Assembly: GCA_021373255.1 (NCBI GenBank)
Contig: JAJFTD010000134.1
Location: 1 to 40,314 of the forward strand
Source: a bacterium
Lineage (GTDB): Bacteria > Armatimonadota > UBA5829
Direction of reading: 5' to 3'
Length of the DNA stretch: 40,314 nt
Shown here: piece by piece, positions 25,459 to 32,708 of the stretch
Position numbering within the stretch: position 1 is the first letter of the stretch
Layout of the letters: the number at the start of each line of letters is the position of its first letter
Notes under the pieces: generated by a model
The model's input: only the letters and a program-made list of their open reading frames with translations
What the model was told of the DNA's origin: nothing
Database searches by the model: none
Made by a program: the position numbers and the translations under genes

Positions 25459-25959
25459 GTGGACGCAAAAGCCGTTATAGAAAAACTTGGACTAGAGCCG
25501 CTTCCTATGGAGGGCGGCTTTTTCTTTGAAACCTATCGCAGCACACAGGTCATCCCAGTCAGTGCGCTGCCTGAGGGCTATTCCGGCGACAGGGCACACT
25601 CCACTGCTATCTACTTTCTGATCACGCCGGATTCGTGCTCGGTAATGCACCGGTTGATATCAGATGAGATATTCCACTTCTATGCGGGCGACCCCGTTGA
25701 GATGCTGCAGCTTCACCCCGACGGCTCGCATTCTCTTATCATCATCGGCAACAACTTAGAGGCAGGACACGCCCCGCAGGTGATTGCGCCAATGGGAGTA
25801 TGGCAAGGCTGCAGGCTTGCGCCCGAAGGCAAGTGGGCACTTATGGGCACCACCGTCGCCCCCGGTTTCGACTATGCCGACTACGAGAACGGCGACAGGC
25901 AAAAACTTATAGCCAAATATCCCGACTGTGTGGAAATGATCACTGCATTAACGCGTTAA
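25459..25959 (+). CDS. DUF985/cupin_5-family protein
   Basis: 166 residues from a GTG only 3 bases after the glmM stop, so translation is probably coupled. The DUF985 cupin pattern is clear: LxPLPxEGGFFFETYRS near the N-terminus, THE-type strand STAIYFLITPDSCSVMHRL, DEIFHFYAGDPVEMLQL, and the closing WALMGTTVAPGFDYADYE. Members are small beta-barrel cupins of uncertain chemistry, often with sugar-like ligands. Its place behind glmM suggests a link to amino-sugar or wall metabolism, but that is inference. Confidence 0.9.
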   Translation: MDAKAVIEKLGLEPLPMEGGFFFETYRSTQVIPVSALPEGYSGDRAHSTAIYFLITPDSCSVMHRLISDEIFHFYAGDPVEMLQLHPDGSHSLIIIGNNLEAGHAPQVIAPMGVWQGCRLAPEGKWALMGTTVAPGFDYADYENGDRQKLIAKYPDCVEMITALTR

Positions 25960-25970
25960 TCGAAATATTC

Positions 25971-28040
25971 CTACTCCCGTATATTGACCCCTATATACTT
26001 GACCTCCAGCCCTTCTAATTCGATCTCTGGAGCTTTATCAATGGTGGCGGAGTCAATGCGAGTGCCGTGATCAAGGCTGCTCCAGTCGGTAAGCTCGTGT
26101 TTTTTAGCCGCGGAGAGTTCCAGTTCGGGCGCATCCAGGGGGATACGGACTATAAGCGTATCTTCGGTGGGGTTCACCAGCACTATGAAGCCGGAATCAT
26201 CAATCACATGCCCTGCGCCGTCTATGCTCTTGCCATCGGGGAACCCGAGCACGTGCTGATAGGTGTCGAAGTACTTCTCAAATCGCTTCCTGAATGCGAA
26301 GAGTTTCTTGAGAAACTCAACAAACTCAGGCCGCGCAGTGTTGAAATCGACGCTGCCGCCAGCTTGGGCAAGCCCGTTGCCGATCATACTCATCTCGGCG
26401 TGGAACAGCTCGTGCAGCGGCCGCTTGGTGAGGTTGTCCTGTCCCGCTTCGTGCCAACCCACCCCATACCAGCTTCCACGAATGGCACGATACGGGTGCT
26501 CCCAGGTCATCTGGTAAAGCTGCTGGCGCTGGATAAGCTCTGCCTGAATCGTGGGGAACTTGTGCGTGTCCGATATCTGCTCCTGATCCAACGCGCACAG
26601 GCGGTGATTGTTCAACGGCAGGCTAAACGCTGATATAACAAGATCCTCACGCGCCTCATGTGCCTCACGGCATATCTCCGCAAGCCGTTTCCACGCCTTT
26701 ATCCGCAACTCGTCTACGTTTTTATGATCGTGATCTTGCAATTCGCACTCGGGGATGTTCCAATCGTTGCCGTCCCAATAGATAGACCGCGCGTTCATTT
26801 CGGTCACCAGGTCCAGGAAGCGCTTTTTCACATATTCGAAGTAATCCGACATCACACACATCGCCAGCGCACCTGAACGGCCGGAGGTCTTGCCCGGCAC
26901 AGTCCACTCCGGGTGCTCATCCTCCACACTTGAACGCCAATAACTGCAGCTAAACGGGTTGATCCAATAGGACATATCCAACCCCGCGGCGTCCTTAGCC
27001 TTGCGGACTACCTCAGCGATGCCATTGGGAAACTTGGAGGAATCTATTCTAAGCGGCCAACCAGACTCCCAGCCCAGGTCCAGATGCAGCGCATCGAAAA
27101 AGCCCGCATCCCTTAACCGTTCTATTGTGTCAAACAACAGATTGCGGTCGAAGTTTGAGAGGATCGGTTGGTTGCCCTCACGCGTGACAAACCACGTGTT
27201 CCACTCGACAGGCAAGTTCTTACCGTTAATGACGCACCAGTGATTCATCAGATGCTCGTTGTAACGCCTGAAACCAACCTCCGGCGCGCCCGAGTATGCG
27301 CCAATTATTGCAGCACCCGTGGTAAGGCCCTCAGTAAGTGGGACAAAGTCCCTGTGCTTCATTATGAGACCGGTGGGGCGATGGAAGTCCTCCTCACCAG
27401 TGAGCGATTCGGTAAAAAAGAATAATCCCTCGTTATAGCCCCAGTAGGTAACTATAGCCCGGCTAGTATCACCAAAAGAGAACCGTCTCTCAGGCTCGGT
27501 GACGTTGGCTTTATCGGGGTCTATGTGGACGTTATCTTCGTTATTGGAGTGAGTTTTGGTGTAGCGCGGCATTGGGATAACGCCCTCGACCATCTCCTTC
27601 ATACGAATGCTCTCGATGGTCACGCTGGTGATCGCCCAACCCAGCAGGTCACATGGCTCGATCTTGATCCACTTGCGCATGAAGCTGTCTCCAGCGCGCA
27701 CCTGGTAGAACACAGACAGCCGCAGCAGCTCATCATTCACTTCAGACTCGAGCTTTACCTCAATAGTCTTTATCTCATCATTCCAATCAGGGGTCTCGTA
27801 ACCGGCGATATTGAAGTCTTTGAAGTCGAGGACAACTTTCTGGCCTTCTCCAGATACTGTGATCTCAAACTCAGCATTAGTCTGATCCAGATACTCCTCA
27901 CCGTTCAGCGCGTTCACCAGGCTGGTGGTGCCGATTCTGCCGGATATACTATGTATCCTGCGGTGAATCCAACTGTTACCTAACTCAAAAACATATCCGC
28001 CCGGTATCTCCTGAGCAAACCCAATCGCTGCGTCATCCAT
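25971..28040 (-). CDS. GH36-like (alpha-galactosidase clan) glycosidase
   Basis: 689 residues from an ATG 7 bases after GGAGG. There is no signal peptide, so it is cytosolic. An N-terminal beta-sandwich (about 1-280) precedes a TIM barrel (about 285-600) and a small C-terminal beta domain. Barrel landmarks of clan GH-D are HLDLGWE (Asp321, where GH36 has DDGW) and SIYWDGNDW (Asp423, candidate nucleophile, where GH36 has KWD). MSYWINPFS stands where GH36 has the WxEPE-type strand. This supports retaining alpha-galactosidase-type activity, but divergence leaves the substrate open. It is single and convergent with the DUF985 gene (11-base gap). Confidence 0.65.
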   Translation of the reverse strand: MDDAAIGFAQEIPGGYVFELGNSWIHRRIHSISGRIGTTSLVNALNGEEYLDQTNAEFEITVSGEGQKVVLDFKDFNIAGYETPDWNDEIKTIEVKLESEVNDELLRLSVFYQVRAGDSFMRKWIKIEPCDLLGWAITSVTIESIRMKEMVEGVIPMPRYTKTHSNNEDNVHIDPDKANVTEPERRFSFGDTSRAIVTYWGYNEGLFFFTESLTGEEDFHRPTGLIMKHRDFVPLTEGLTTGAAIIGAYSGAPEVGFRRYNEHLMNHWCVINGKNLPVEWNTWFVTREGNQPILSNFDRNLLFDTIERLRDAGFFDALHLDLGWESGWPLRIDSSKFPNGIAEVVRKAKDAAGLDMSYWINPFSCSYWRSSVEDEHPEWTVPGKTSGRSGALAMCVMSDYFEYVKKRFLDLVTEMNARSIYWDGNDWNIPECELQDHDHKNVDELRIKAWKRLAEICREAHEAREDLVISAFSLPLNNHRLCALDQEQISDTHKFPTIQAELIQRQQLYQMTWEHPYRAIRGSWYGVGWHEAGQDNLTKRPLHELFHAEMSMIGNGLAQAGGSVDFNTARPEFVEFLKKLFAFRKRFEKYFDTYQHVLGFPDGKSIDGAGHVIDDSGFIVLVNPTEDTLIVRIPLDAPELELSAAKKHELTDWSSLDHGTRIDSATIDKAPEIELEGLEVKYIGVNIRE

Positions 28041-28122
28041 TCACGAACCTCCAAAGACCTGTTCTTTATCGCCTGATTAAGAGTTGACGGAAAACTATGC
28101 AATATCCTTCCTGGTCGGCAGT

Positions 28123-28150
28123 TTGATATGCCCTCCGCATGGGGTATTAT
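28123..28150 (+). promoter_or_regulatory. Promoter of the second RsbW-type gene
   Basis: TTGATA (28123-28128) and TATTAT (28145-28150) are 16 bases apart, about 40 bases before the expected ribosome-binding region of the gene at 28198. Confidence 0.55.
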
Positions 28151-28197
28151 CTGGTGTTGATAGCTTGCTTGCCACAGCTTGTTAGCAGGTTGATAAA

Positions 28198-28611
28198 ATG
28201 GAAGCGCAGCTCTCGAAATCATTAGAGATCCGTATACCAGCAGATACCCGATATGTGGCCGTTGTTAGACGCGGCGTGCGAAGTCTTGCTGAATCCGTGG
28301 GTTTCACGGGTGAAGACTTGACCGATATGGAGGTGGCCGTCTCAGAAGCCGTCACCAATTCGGTCACTCACGGCAGCCCCAACACCGATGCAGCCGTGCT
28401 GGTAAAATGCCAGGCCTCTGGAGAGCGTGTGGTAGTGGAGGTCGAAGACCAGGGTGCAGCAGAAGACCTGCCTCTTGAGCCCATACATGACAGAATTGAG
28501 GAGCATGGCAGAGGCGTCCTGATGATGCGCACGCTTATGGACGAACTCGAAGGCAGCCGCACCAACAGCGGTATGAAAGTGAGAATGGCAAAGCAGAAAG
28601 GGCAACGATAA
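28198..28611 (+). CDS. Second RsbW-type ATPase with degenerate G1 box
   Basis: 137 residues from an ATG 8 bases after AGCAGG. It is a stand-alone HATPase_c_2 domain like the protein at 19708. The N box is good (SEAVTNSVTHG) and the G2 box is good (HGRGVLMMRTLMDEL). The G1 box reads EDQGAAED instead of DxGxG, so ATP affinity may be changed. It would be an anti-sigma factor or switch kinase in a partner-switching pathway. No STAS antagonist is nearby. The two paralogues are only about 30% alike by eye, so they probably have different partners. Confidence 0.85.
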   Translation: MEAQLSKSLEIRIPADTRYVAVVRRGVRSLAESVGFTGEDLTDMEVAVSEAVTNSVTHGSPNTDAAVLVKCQASGERVVVEVEDQGAAEDLPLEPIHDRIEEHGRGVLMMRTLMDELEGSRTNSGMKVRMAKQKGQR

Positions 28612-28862
28612 GGTCGGAAGGTCATAAAGTCAGAAGGTTAAAAGGTTGGGGAAGAAAAAAGTTTATAGTTCGGACAGATCTCTGATCTGGCCCGCATTGA
28701 CCAGATGGCATCTCTGATGCCACAACGTATGCTCATGAGTAAAACATGGTGGGATCGGAGATCCCATTTTGTCCTTTCCGGCGCAGATCAGAGATCTGCC
28801 CGAACCTTAGGTTGGTACGCCGCCCATTTCCCAACCATCAAGCCATCCAACCATCAGACCTG
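28610..28862. repeat. Octamer arrays in opposite orientation flanking an inverted-repeat element
   Basis: Five tandem octamers (28610-28649) follow the consensus AAGGTYRG. On the far side, from 28831, CCAACCAT, CAAGCCAT, CCAACCAT and CAGACCTG run as the reverse complement of nearly the same octamer (ATGGTTGG). The left array begins inside the stop codon of the RsbW-type gene. The right array contains the stop codon of the glycyl radical enzyme gene. Confidence 0.75.
28668..28805. repeat. 138-bp element with 22-bp terminal inverted repeats and four triloop hairpins
   Basis: The ends 28668-28689 and 28784-28805 are inverted copies matching in 21 of 22 positions. Inside are four hairpins with 3-base loops: CAGATC/GATCTG at each end, TGGCATC/GATGCCA (28706-28722) and TGGGATC/GATCCCA (28750-28766, followed by TTTT). 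No open frame is present and no target duplication is obvious. It resembles a MITE or REP-type element. Confidence 0.7.
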
Positions 28863-30998
28863 CTGGGTGCGGTTGATGATCATATTCTGCCAGTCCTGGT
28901 TCAGTGTGACAAACCTGGCTGACCAACCTGACACGCGCACAGCTAAATTGAGGTATTTCTCTGGATGCTGCTGGGCGTCCAGCAGCGTATCGTTGGATAC
29001 TACGTCCACTTGTGTGTAAAAACCACCAAGCCTCTCAAAACCACGAAGTAGGCCGACCAGCGCATCAAGCCCGGCTTCTCCCTCCCCCGTCCGTGGGTCA
29101 AGTTTCAGTTCAAGAGCTGCACCGCTTGGAAGCCTGACCAGATTCATCGAGCAATATGACTTTATCACTGCAGTGGGGCCATTTCTGTCGGTGCCAGGGG
29201 TTGGTGAGAAGTTACAGGCCAGGTAATCATCTGCAAGAGTGCCCAGAGCTGTGGCTCCACGGTCCACGCGCCATCCGATCTCTCGTCCAAACGTGCTCAC
29301 CCCCGCCGGGCGCATCACACCATTACGCTCAGGGATGCGCTCAACAGCAGCCACAAAATCATCCAGCACCCGCCTGGTCATCGCGTCTGCACATGGTGAA
29401 TCATTGCCATAACATTCAACACTGCTGATTATGTGATGCCGCAGCGGTTCATGTCCAGCCCAGTTGTGCTTTAGGCAGTCAACTAGATCAGGCAGAGAAA
29501 TGAGTTGCTCTTCGTATACCATCTTCTTGATAGCTAATAGAATGTTGGCTGCATCCTGAGGCCCGGAGGCGTGAGGGGCGCAGAAGTGATAGCGGGCTCC
29601 CTTGTTGTGATAACCGAGCCCCTTTTCTATACAATCATTAGTCAGCAGATCAATAAGCCCGGAAGGAAGCGGCTTTCCACGCTCTGCTATATAGTTTCTA
29701 GGAAAGTCATCAGCATAGGTGTGGAACGAACTAACTGCAGAGTTGAGCCTTTCTCGGAAAGCTGCGTAAAGGCTCTCGAAATCTGAGAAGTCTGCGGGCT
29801 GATCATCGCCGGTTACTCCAAGCGTCTGCTGGAGCAGCATTACAATGTCTATGCAAGTATATATAAAACAGGTTTCGCCGGGAATCTGCGCCTCCCAACA
29901 ACCGTCGTTTGTGAACCTGCGTGCGGTTTCAACAGGAAAACCCAGCCCAACCAGACCGGCAATCACCGTATCCTCGCAGTAAATCGATACGACTCCGCCG
30001 CCATAACGCTGCACTTCGGCTATACGCCTCAGAAGCTGCTCGGGAGTGTTTTTGTTGATACGCACGGCTATGGGGAAGTCGCTGATATGCAATTCCTCGA
30101 TAATGTCCAACACCAGATACGTGACCTCGTTGGTCACTTCATGTCCATCAACATCCACACCGCCGAGTATGATGTTTTGATAGAACTGCCCATCCCCGGT
30201 CCCGTTGAACGGGTCTGGAGCGCCGATCCACTCACAGCCATTGATCCAAAAGTGAGCGAGTATCTCGCGCGCTTCATCCAGAGTGATCAGGCCGGATTCC
30301 AGGTCATGCCGGAGATACGAGCCAAGCATTTCGTCGATACGCCCGATCCCCGGCCAGTTGCCGCACAACCTTTGAAACGCCCACATAAACCACAGGCTCT
30401 GCACCGCCTCATGAAAACTGCTGGGCGGATTTTCGGGTACATTAGCAAGGGCATTGCGCACCTGCCGGTAACCGGCTTTCTCTTCGCCATCAGAAGATGC
30501 TATCAGGTCGTCCAACAGGTCAAGATAACGCTGATGCCAAATATTCGCTGCATCCAAACAAAGCATGAGCGAGTTCAGATAATCCACTGTTTCAGAAGTC
30601 ACATCAGGGCGCGACAGCCTCTCGCGTATTTGCTCTCTCAGCGCCCTGTAGCCTGTATGCAAGACTCTATCAAAGCCAAGTGTAATATGGCTGGTACTGC
30701 TCCATGGCAGCTTCCCCGATAGATACACCGGCACTGTATGCCGCGTGGCTTGAGCAAGTGTGGCTGAACCGACTATAAGTTGACCGGGCAGCACGCGCAA
30801 AGGTGCCTTATTACAGACCATCTCCACGCCGCGGGCATAAAGCATTTCCTCAGATAGATTCTCAAAGCCATCGATAAAGCTGAGATCCAGCTTCATATCC
30901 ACTAATGCTCTGCCCCATTCGCCGGACTGCGCGCGATGCGCGAGCATGTGCGTAGTGTCAGATAAATGCCGGTCCACACCTGATAGCCGTACTGCCAT
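28854..30998 (-). CDS. Glycyl radical enzyme (pyruvate formate-lyase-like family)
   Basis: 714 residues from an ATG 8 bases after AGAGG. The C-terminus carries the glycyl radical motif RVSGWSARFV (radical on Gly691), 24 residues from the end. The thiyl-radical Cys367 is in NDGCWEAQ. The PFL domain also shows NPPSSFHEAVQSLWFMWAF. Both key residues are present, so it should be active after installation of the radical by a radical-SAM activase, which is not in the window. It is shorter than PFL or diol dehydratases and lacks their substrate motifs. The reaction is unknown. It is third in an operon with a glycosidase-like gene and a DUF6785 gene, which hints at anaerobic breakdown of a carbohydrate-derived compound. 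Confidence 0.9.
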   Translation of the reverse strand: MAVRLSGVDRHLSDTTHMLAHRAQSGEWGRALVDMKLDLSFIDGFENLSEEMLYARGVEMVCNKAPLRVLPGQLIVGSATLAQATRHTVPVYLSGKLPWSSTSHITLGFDRVLHTGYRALREQIRERLSRPDVTSETVDYLNSLMLCLDAANIWHQRYLDLLDDLIASSDGEEKAGYRQVRNALANVPENPPSSFHEAVQSLWFMWAFQRLCGNWPGIGRIDEMLGSYLRHDLESGLITLDEAREILAHFWINGCEWIGAPDPFNGTGDGQFYQNIILGGVDVDGHEVTNEVTYLVLDIIEELHISDFPIAVRINKNTPEQLLRRIAEVQRYGGGVVSIYCEDTVIAGLVGLGFPVETARRFTNDGCWEAQIPGETCFIYTCIDIVMLLQQTLGVTGDDQPADFSDFESLYAAFRERLNSAVSSFHTYADDFPRNYIAERGKPLPSGLIDLLTNDCIEKGLGYHNKGARYHFCAPHASGPQDAANILLAIKKMVYEEQLISLPDLVDCLKHNWAGHEPLRHHIISSVECYGNDSPCADAMTRRVLDDFVAAVERIPERNGVMRPAGVSTFGREIGWRVDRGATALGTLADDYLACNFSPTPGTDRNGPTAVIKSYCSMNLVRLPSGAALELKLDPRTGEGEAGLDALVGLLRGFERLGGFYTQVDVVSNDTLLDAQQHPEKYLNLAVRVSGWSARFVTLNQDWQNMIINRTQQV

Positions 30999-31024
30999 TT
31001 AGGAGCCTCTTTATCACTACAAGG

Positions 31025-32674
31025 TTATTGACCCTTGTTGAAGGTTAAAACGGTAAAGCTGATCGGTGGGCAAGGCATGTTTGTTATGGTCACTTTGCCC
31101 CCCTCACTCCTGCACGCCACCGAGTTTACAGGCGTCAGGCATTTTTTACTTACGGCATCACTATCGGGATAACCTTCAAATTTTGCACTACCATTATGTC
31201 CAGGTTCCCTACCCATGCAGGATGCCACGCGGGTTCTATCATAGAGATACCTGGTAGCGGTCCAGTGCCCGGACTTCATGCCGGAGATTGAGATATCTGC
31301 AGCTTGTTGGTCGCTTGATTTGTTAACGACTATCACTCGCAGGTCGTCCGGTCCACCGGTTGCGAAAGCCTCGACCATCGGCGCTCCGCCACCCTTAGCT
31401 GCCGCTGATACCACTTGTCGGCCTTTTATCAGCCCACCCTGATCCTGCAGCAATTTGAAAGCAAACCATATAGGATATCTATATGCCTTATTATCTCCAG
31501 TCATATCCTGCATTCCGTAGTAGTTGCGCCCGTTAAACTTAAAGGCATCTGCGCCCTTTCCTGTCGAGGCTATGTTGCTTAGAACAGACGCCCACCACAC
31601 GCCGCCGAAATAGTTGCAGTTCAGCCAACAGTCAGTATCAGCTCGATACTTGGGCCAGTCGTTGTTCACAGGGTTCCGCTGATAATAAGACGTCGCATCA
31701 ATATCTATTTCGGTAAATGTTATCCCTATCTTCTTACCTGATGGATTGAGGGTCTTGTCACTAAGCAGCACAGACAGGCTACTGGTCGCATCCCTGAACA
31801 TAGTCGTCTTTTCCATCAGGTATTTAGTAGCGGCAGTGTCGGCCATTGTGAGGATGTCATCGTTATTGTTCTTCATCAACTCTACGTAACCGTGATCATT
31901 GGTGCCGTACCAGTGCATGCTCACCATATCCAGCAAATCTGCTCCATATTTCTTGAGATACGGCTTTACGAACCTTTCCTCCACCGACCACTGTGGCCAT
32001 GTAGCCGGGCCAATCAATATGGCAGCCGGGTCAGCCTCGCGCACGCCTTTTGCCACGGCATAATGAATCTCTACAAGCGGCATATCGACACCCATCTCGT
32101 AGATGGTCTCATAGCTCTGTCCCACAAATCCTTTGGAGACTAGATAGGCCGTTATATCCCGCGTGATTTGTGTCATTGCATCGAGCTGATTACCATAACC
32201 ATCACTAACTTTCGAGCCGTCGGTGTTATACCTGCACCATGAGTTCTGCTTGTGGTCGTTGGCATCGCCATGGAACCACTTCGGCATCGCACCTCCGCCA
32301 CCGTGAATAGTGAACGCAAGCAATGGGGTCCAGCCATTGGTTATGATCGTCTTGATATTATCTACCAGAGTCATATTGACGTCGGCAGGCCCGGTAGCAT
32401 CCCAATGATAATCTCCGGGCTTATCTCCGCAGAGCCCTGTCAAGTTGACATTCAACCGGCAGTATTTGGTATTGATGTCATTGAAGTTCGTGATCATGCC
32501 GGTGTTGATAATATCCCCCCAGCCGTTGTAGCCGAAGCTATAGAGATCACCAATCGGGCCAAGCGGCTTACCGGCATCAACCGTAATTTCAGTCAGAGAT
32601 GGCTCTATAGCAGCCACCGCAGAGTTAGCAAGTATAAACGTGCAGATCAACATTGGGACAATCAATCTCAGCAT
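31025..32674 (-). CDS. Secreted GH39/GH30-like glycoside hydrolase-type protein
   Basis: 549 residues with a signal peptide (1-21, AVA-AI). The ATG lies 11 bases after GGAG. A TIM-barrel domain (about 40-420) precedes a C-terminal beta domain (about 430-549) whose DLRVIVVNKSS.QQAADISISG strand pattern is typical of clan GH-A accessory domains. The likely nucleophile strand is GITFTEIDID (Glu322). The acid/base strand reads YEMGVDMP (192-199) where GH39 proteins have W-E-x-W-N-E-P, so Asp197 stands in place of Glu. It may be a divergent glycosidase or a binding protein. It lies 26 bases upstream of the glycyl radical enzyme gene in the same operon. Confidence 0.65.
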   Translation of the reverse strand: MLRLIVPMLICTFILANSAVAAIEPSLTEITVDAGKPLGPIGDLYSFGYNGWGDIINTGMITNFNDINTKYCRLNVNLTGLCGDKPGDYHWDATGPADVNMTLVDNIKTIITNGWTPLLAFTIHGGGGAMPKWFHGDANDHKQNSWCRYNTDGSKVSDGYGNQLDAMTQITRDITAYLVSKGFVGQSYETIYEMGVDMPLVEIHYAVAKGVREADPAAILIGPATWPQWSVEERFVKPYLKKYGADLLDMVSMHWYGTNDHGYVELMKNNNDDILTMADTAATKYLMEKTTMFRDATSSLSVLLSDKTLNPSGKKIGITFTEIDIDATSYYQRNPVNNDWPKYRADTDCWLNCNYFGGVWWASVLSNIASTGKGADAFKFNGRNYYGMQDMTGDNKAYRYPIWFAFKLLQDQGGLIKGRQVVSAAAKGGGAPMVEAFATGGPDDLRVIVVNKSSDQQAADISISGMKSGHWTATRYLYDRTRVASCMGREPGHNGSAKFEGYPDSDAVSKKCLTPVNSVACRSEGGKVTITNMPCPPISFTVLTFNKGQ

Positions 32675-32708
32675 GTGTAAATCATCTCCAAATCAAATAT
32701 AGTGGATA

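Noticed and set aside
28610-28862. CRISPR array
   Set aside because: The octamers are tandem without spacers and the hairpins are inverted repeats. No cas genes occur in the window.
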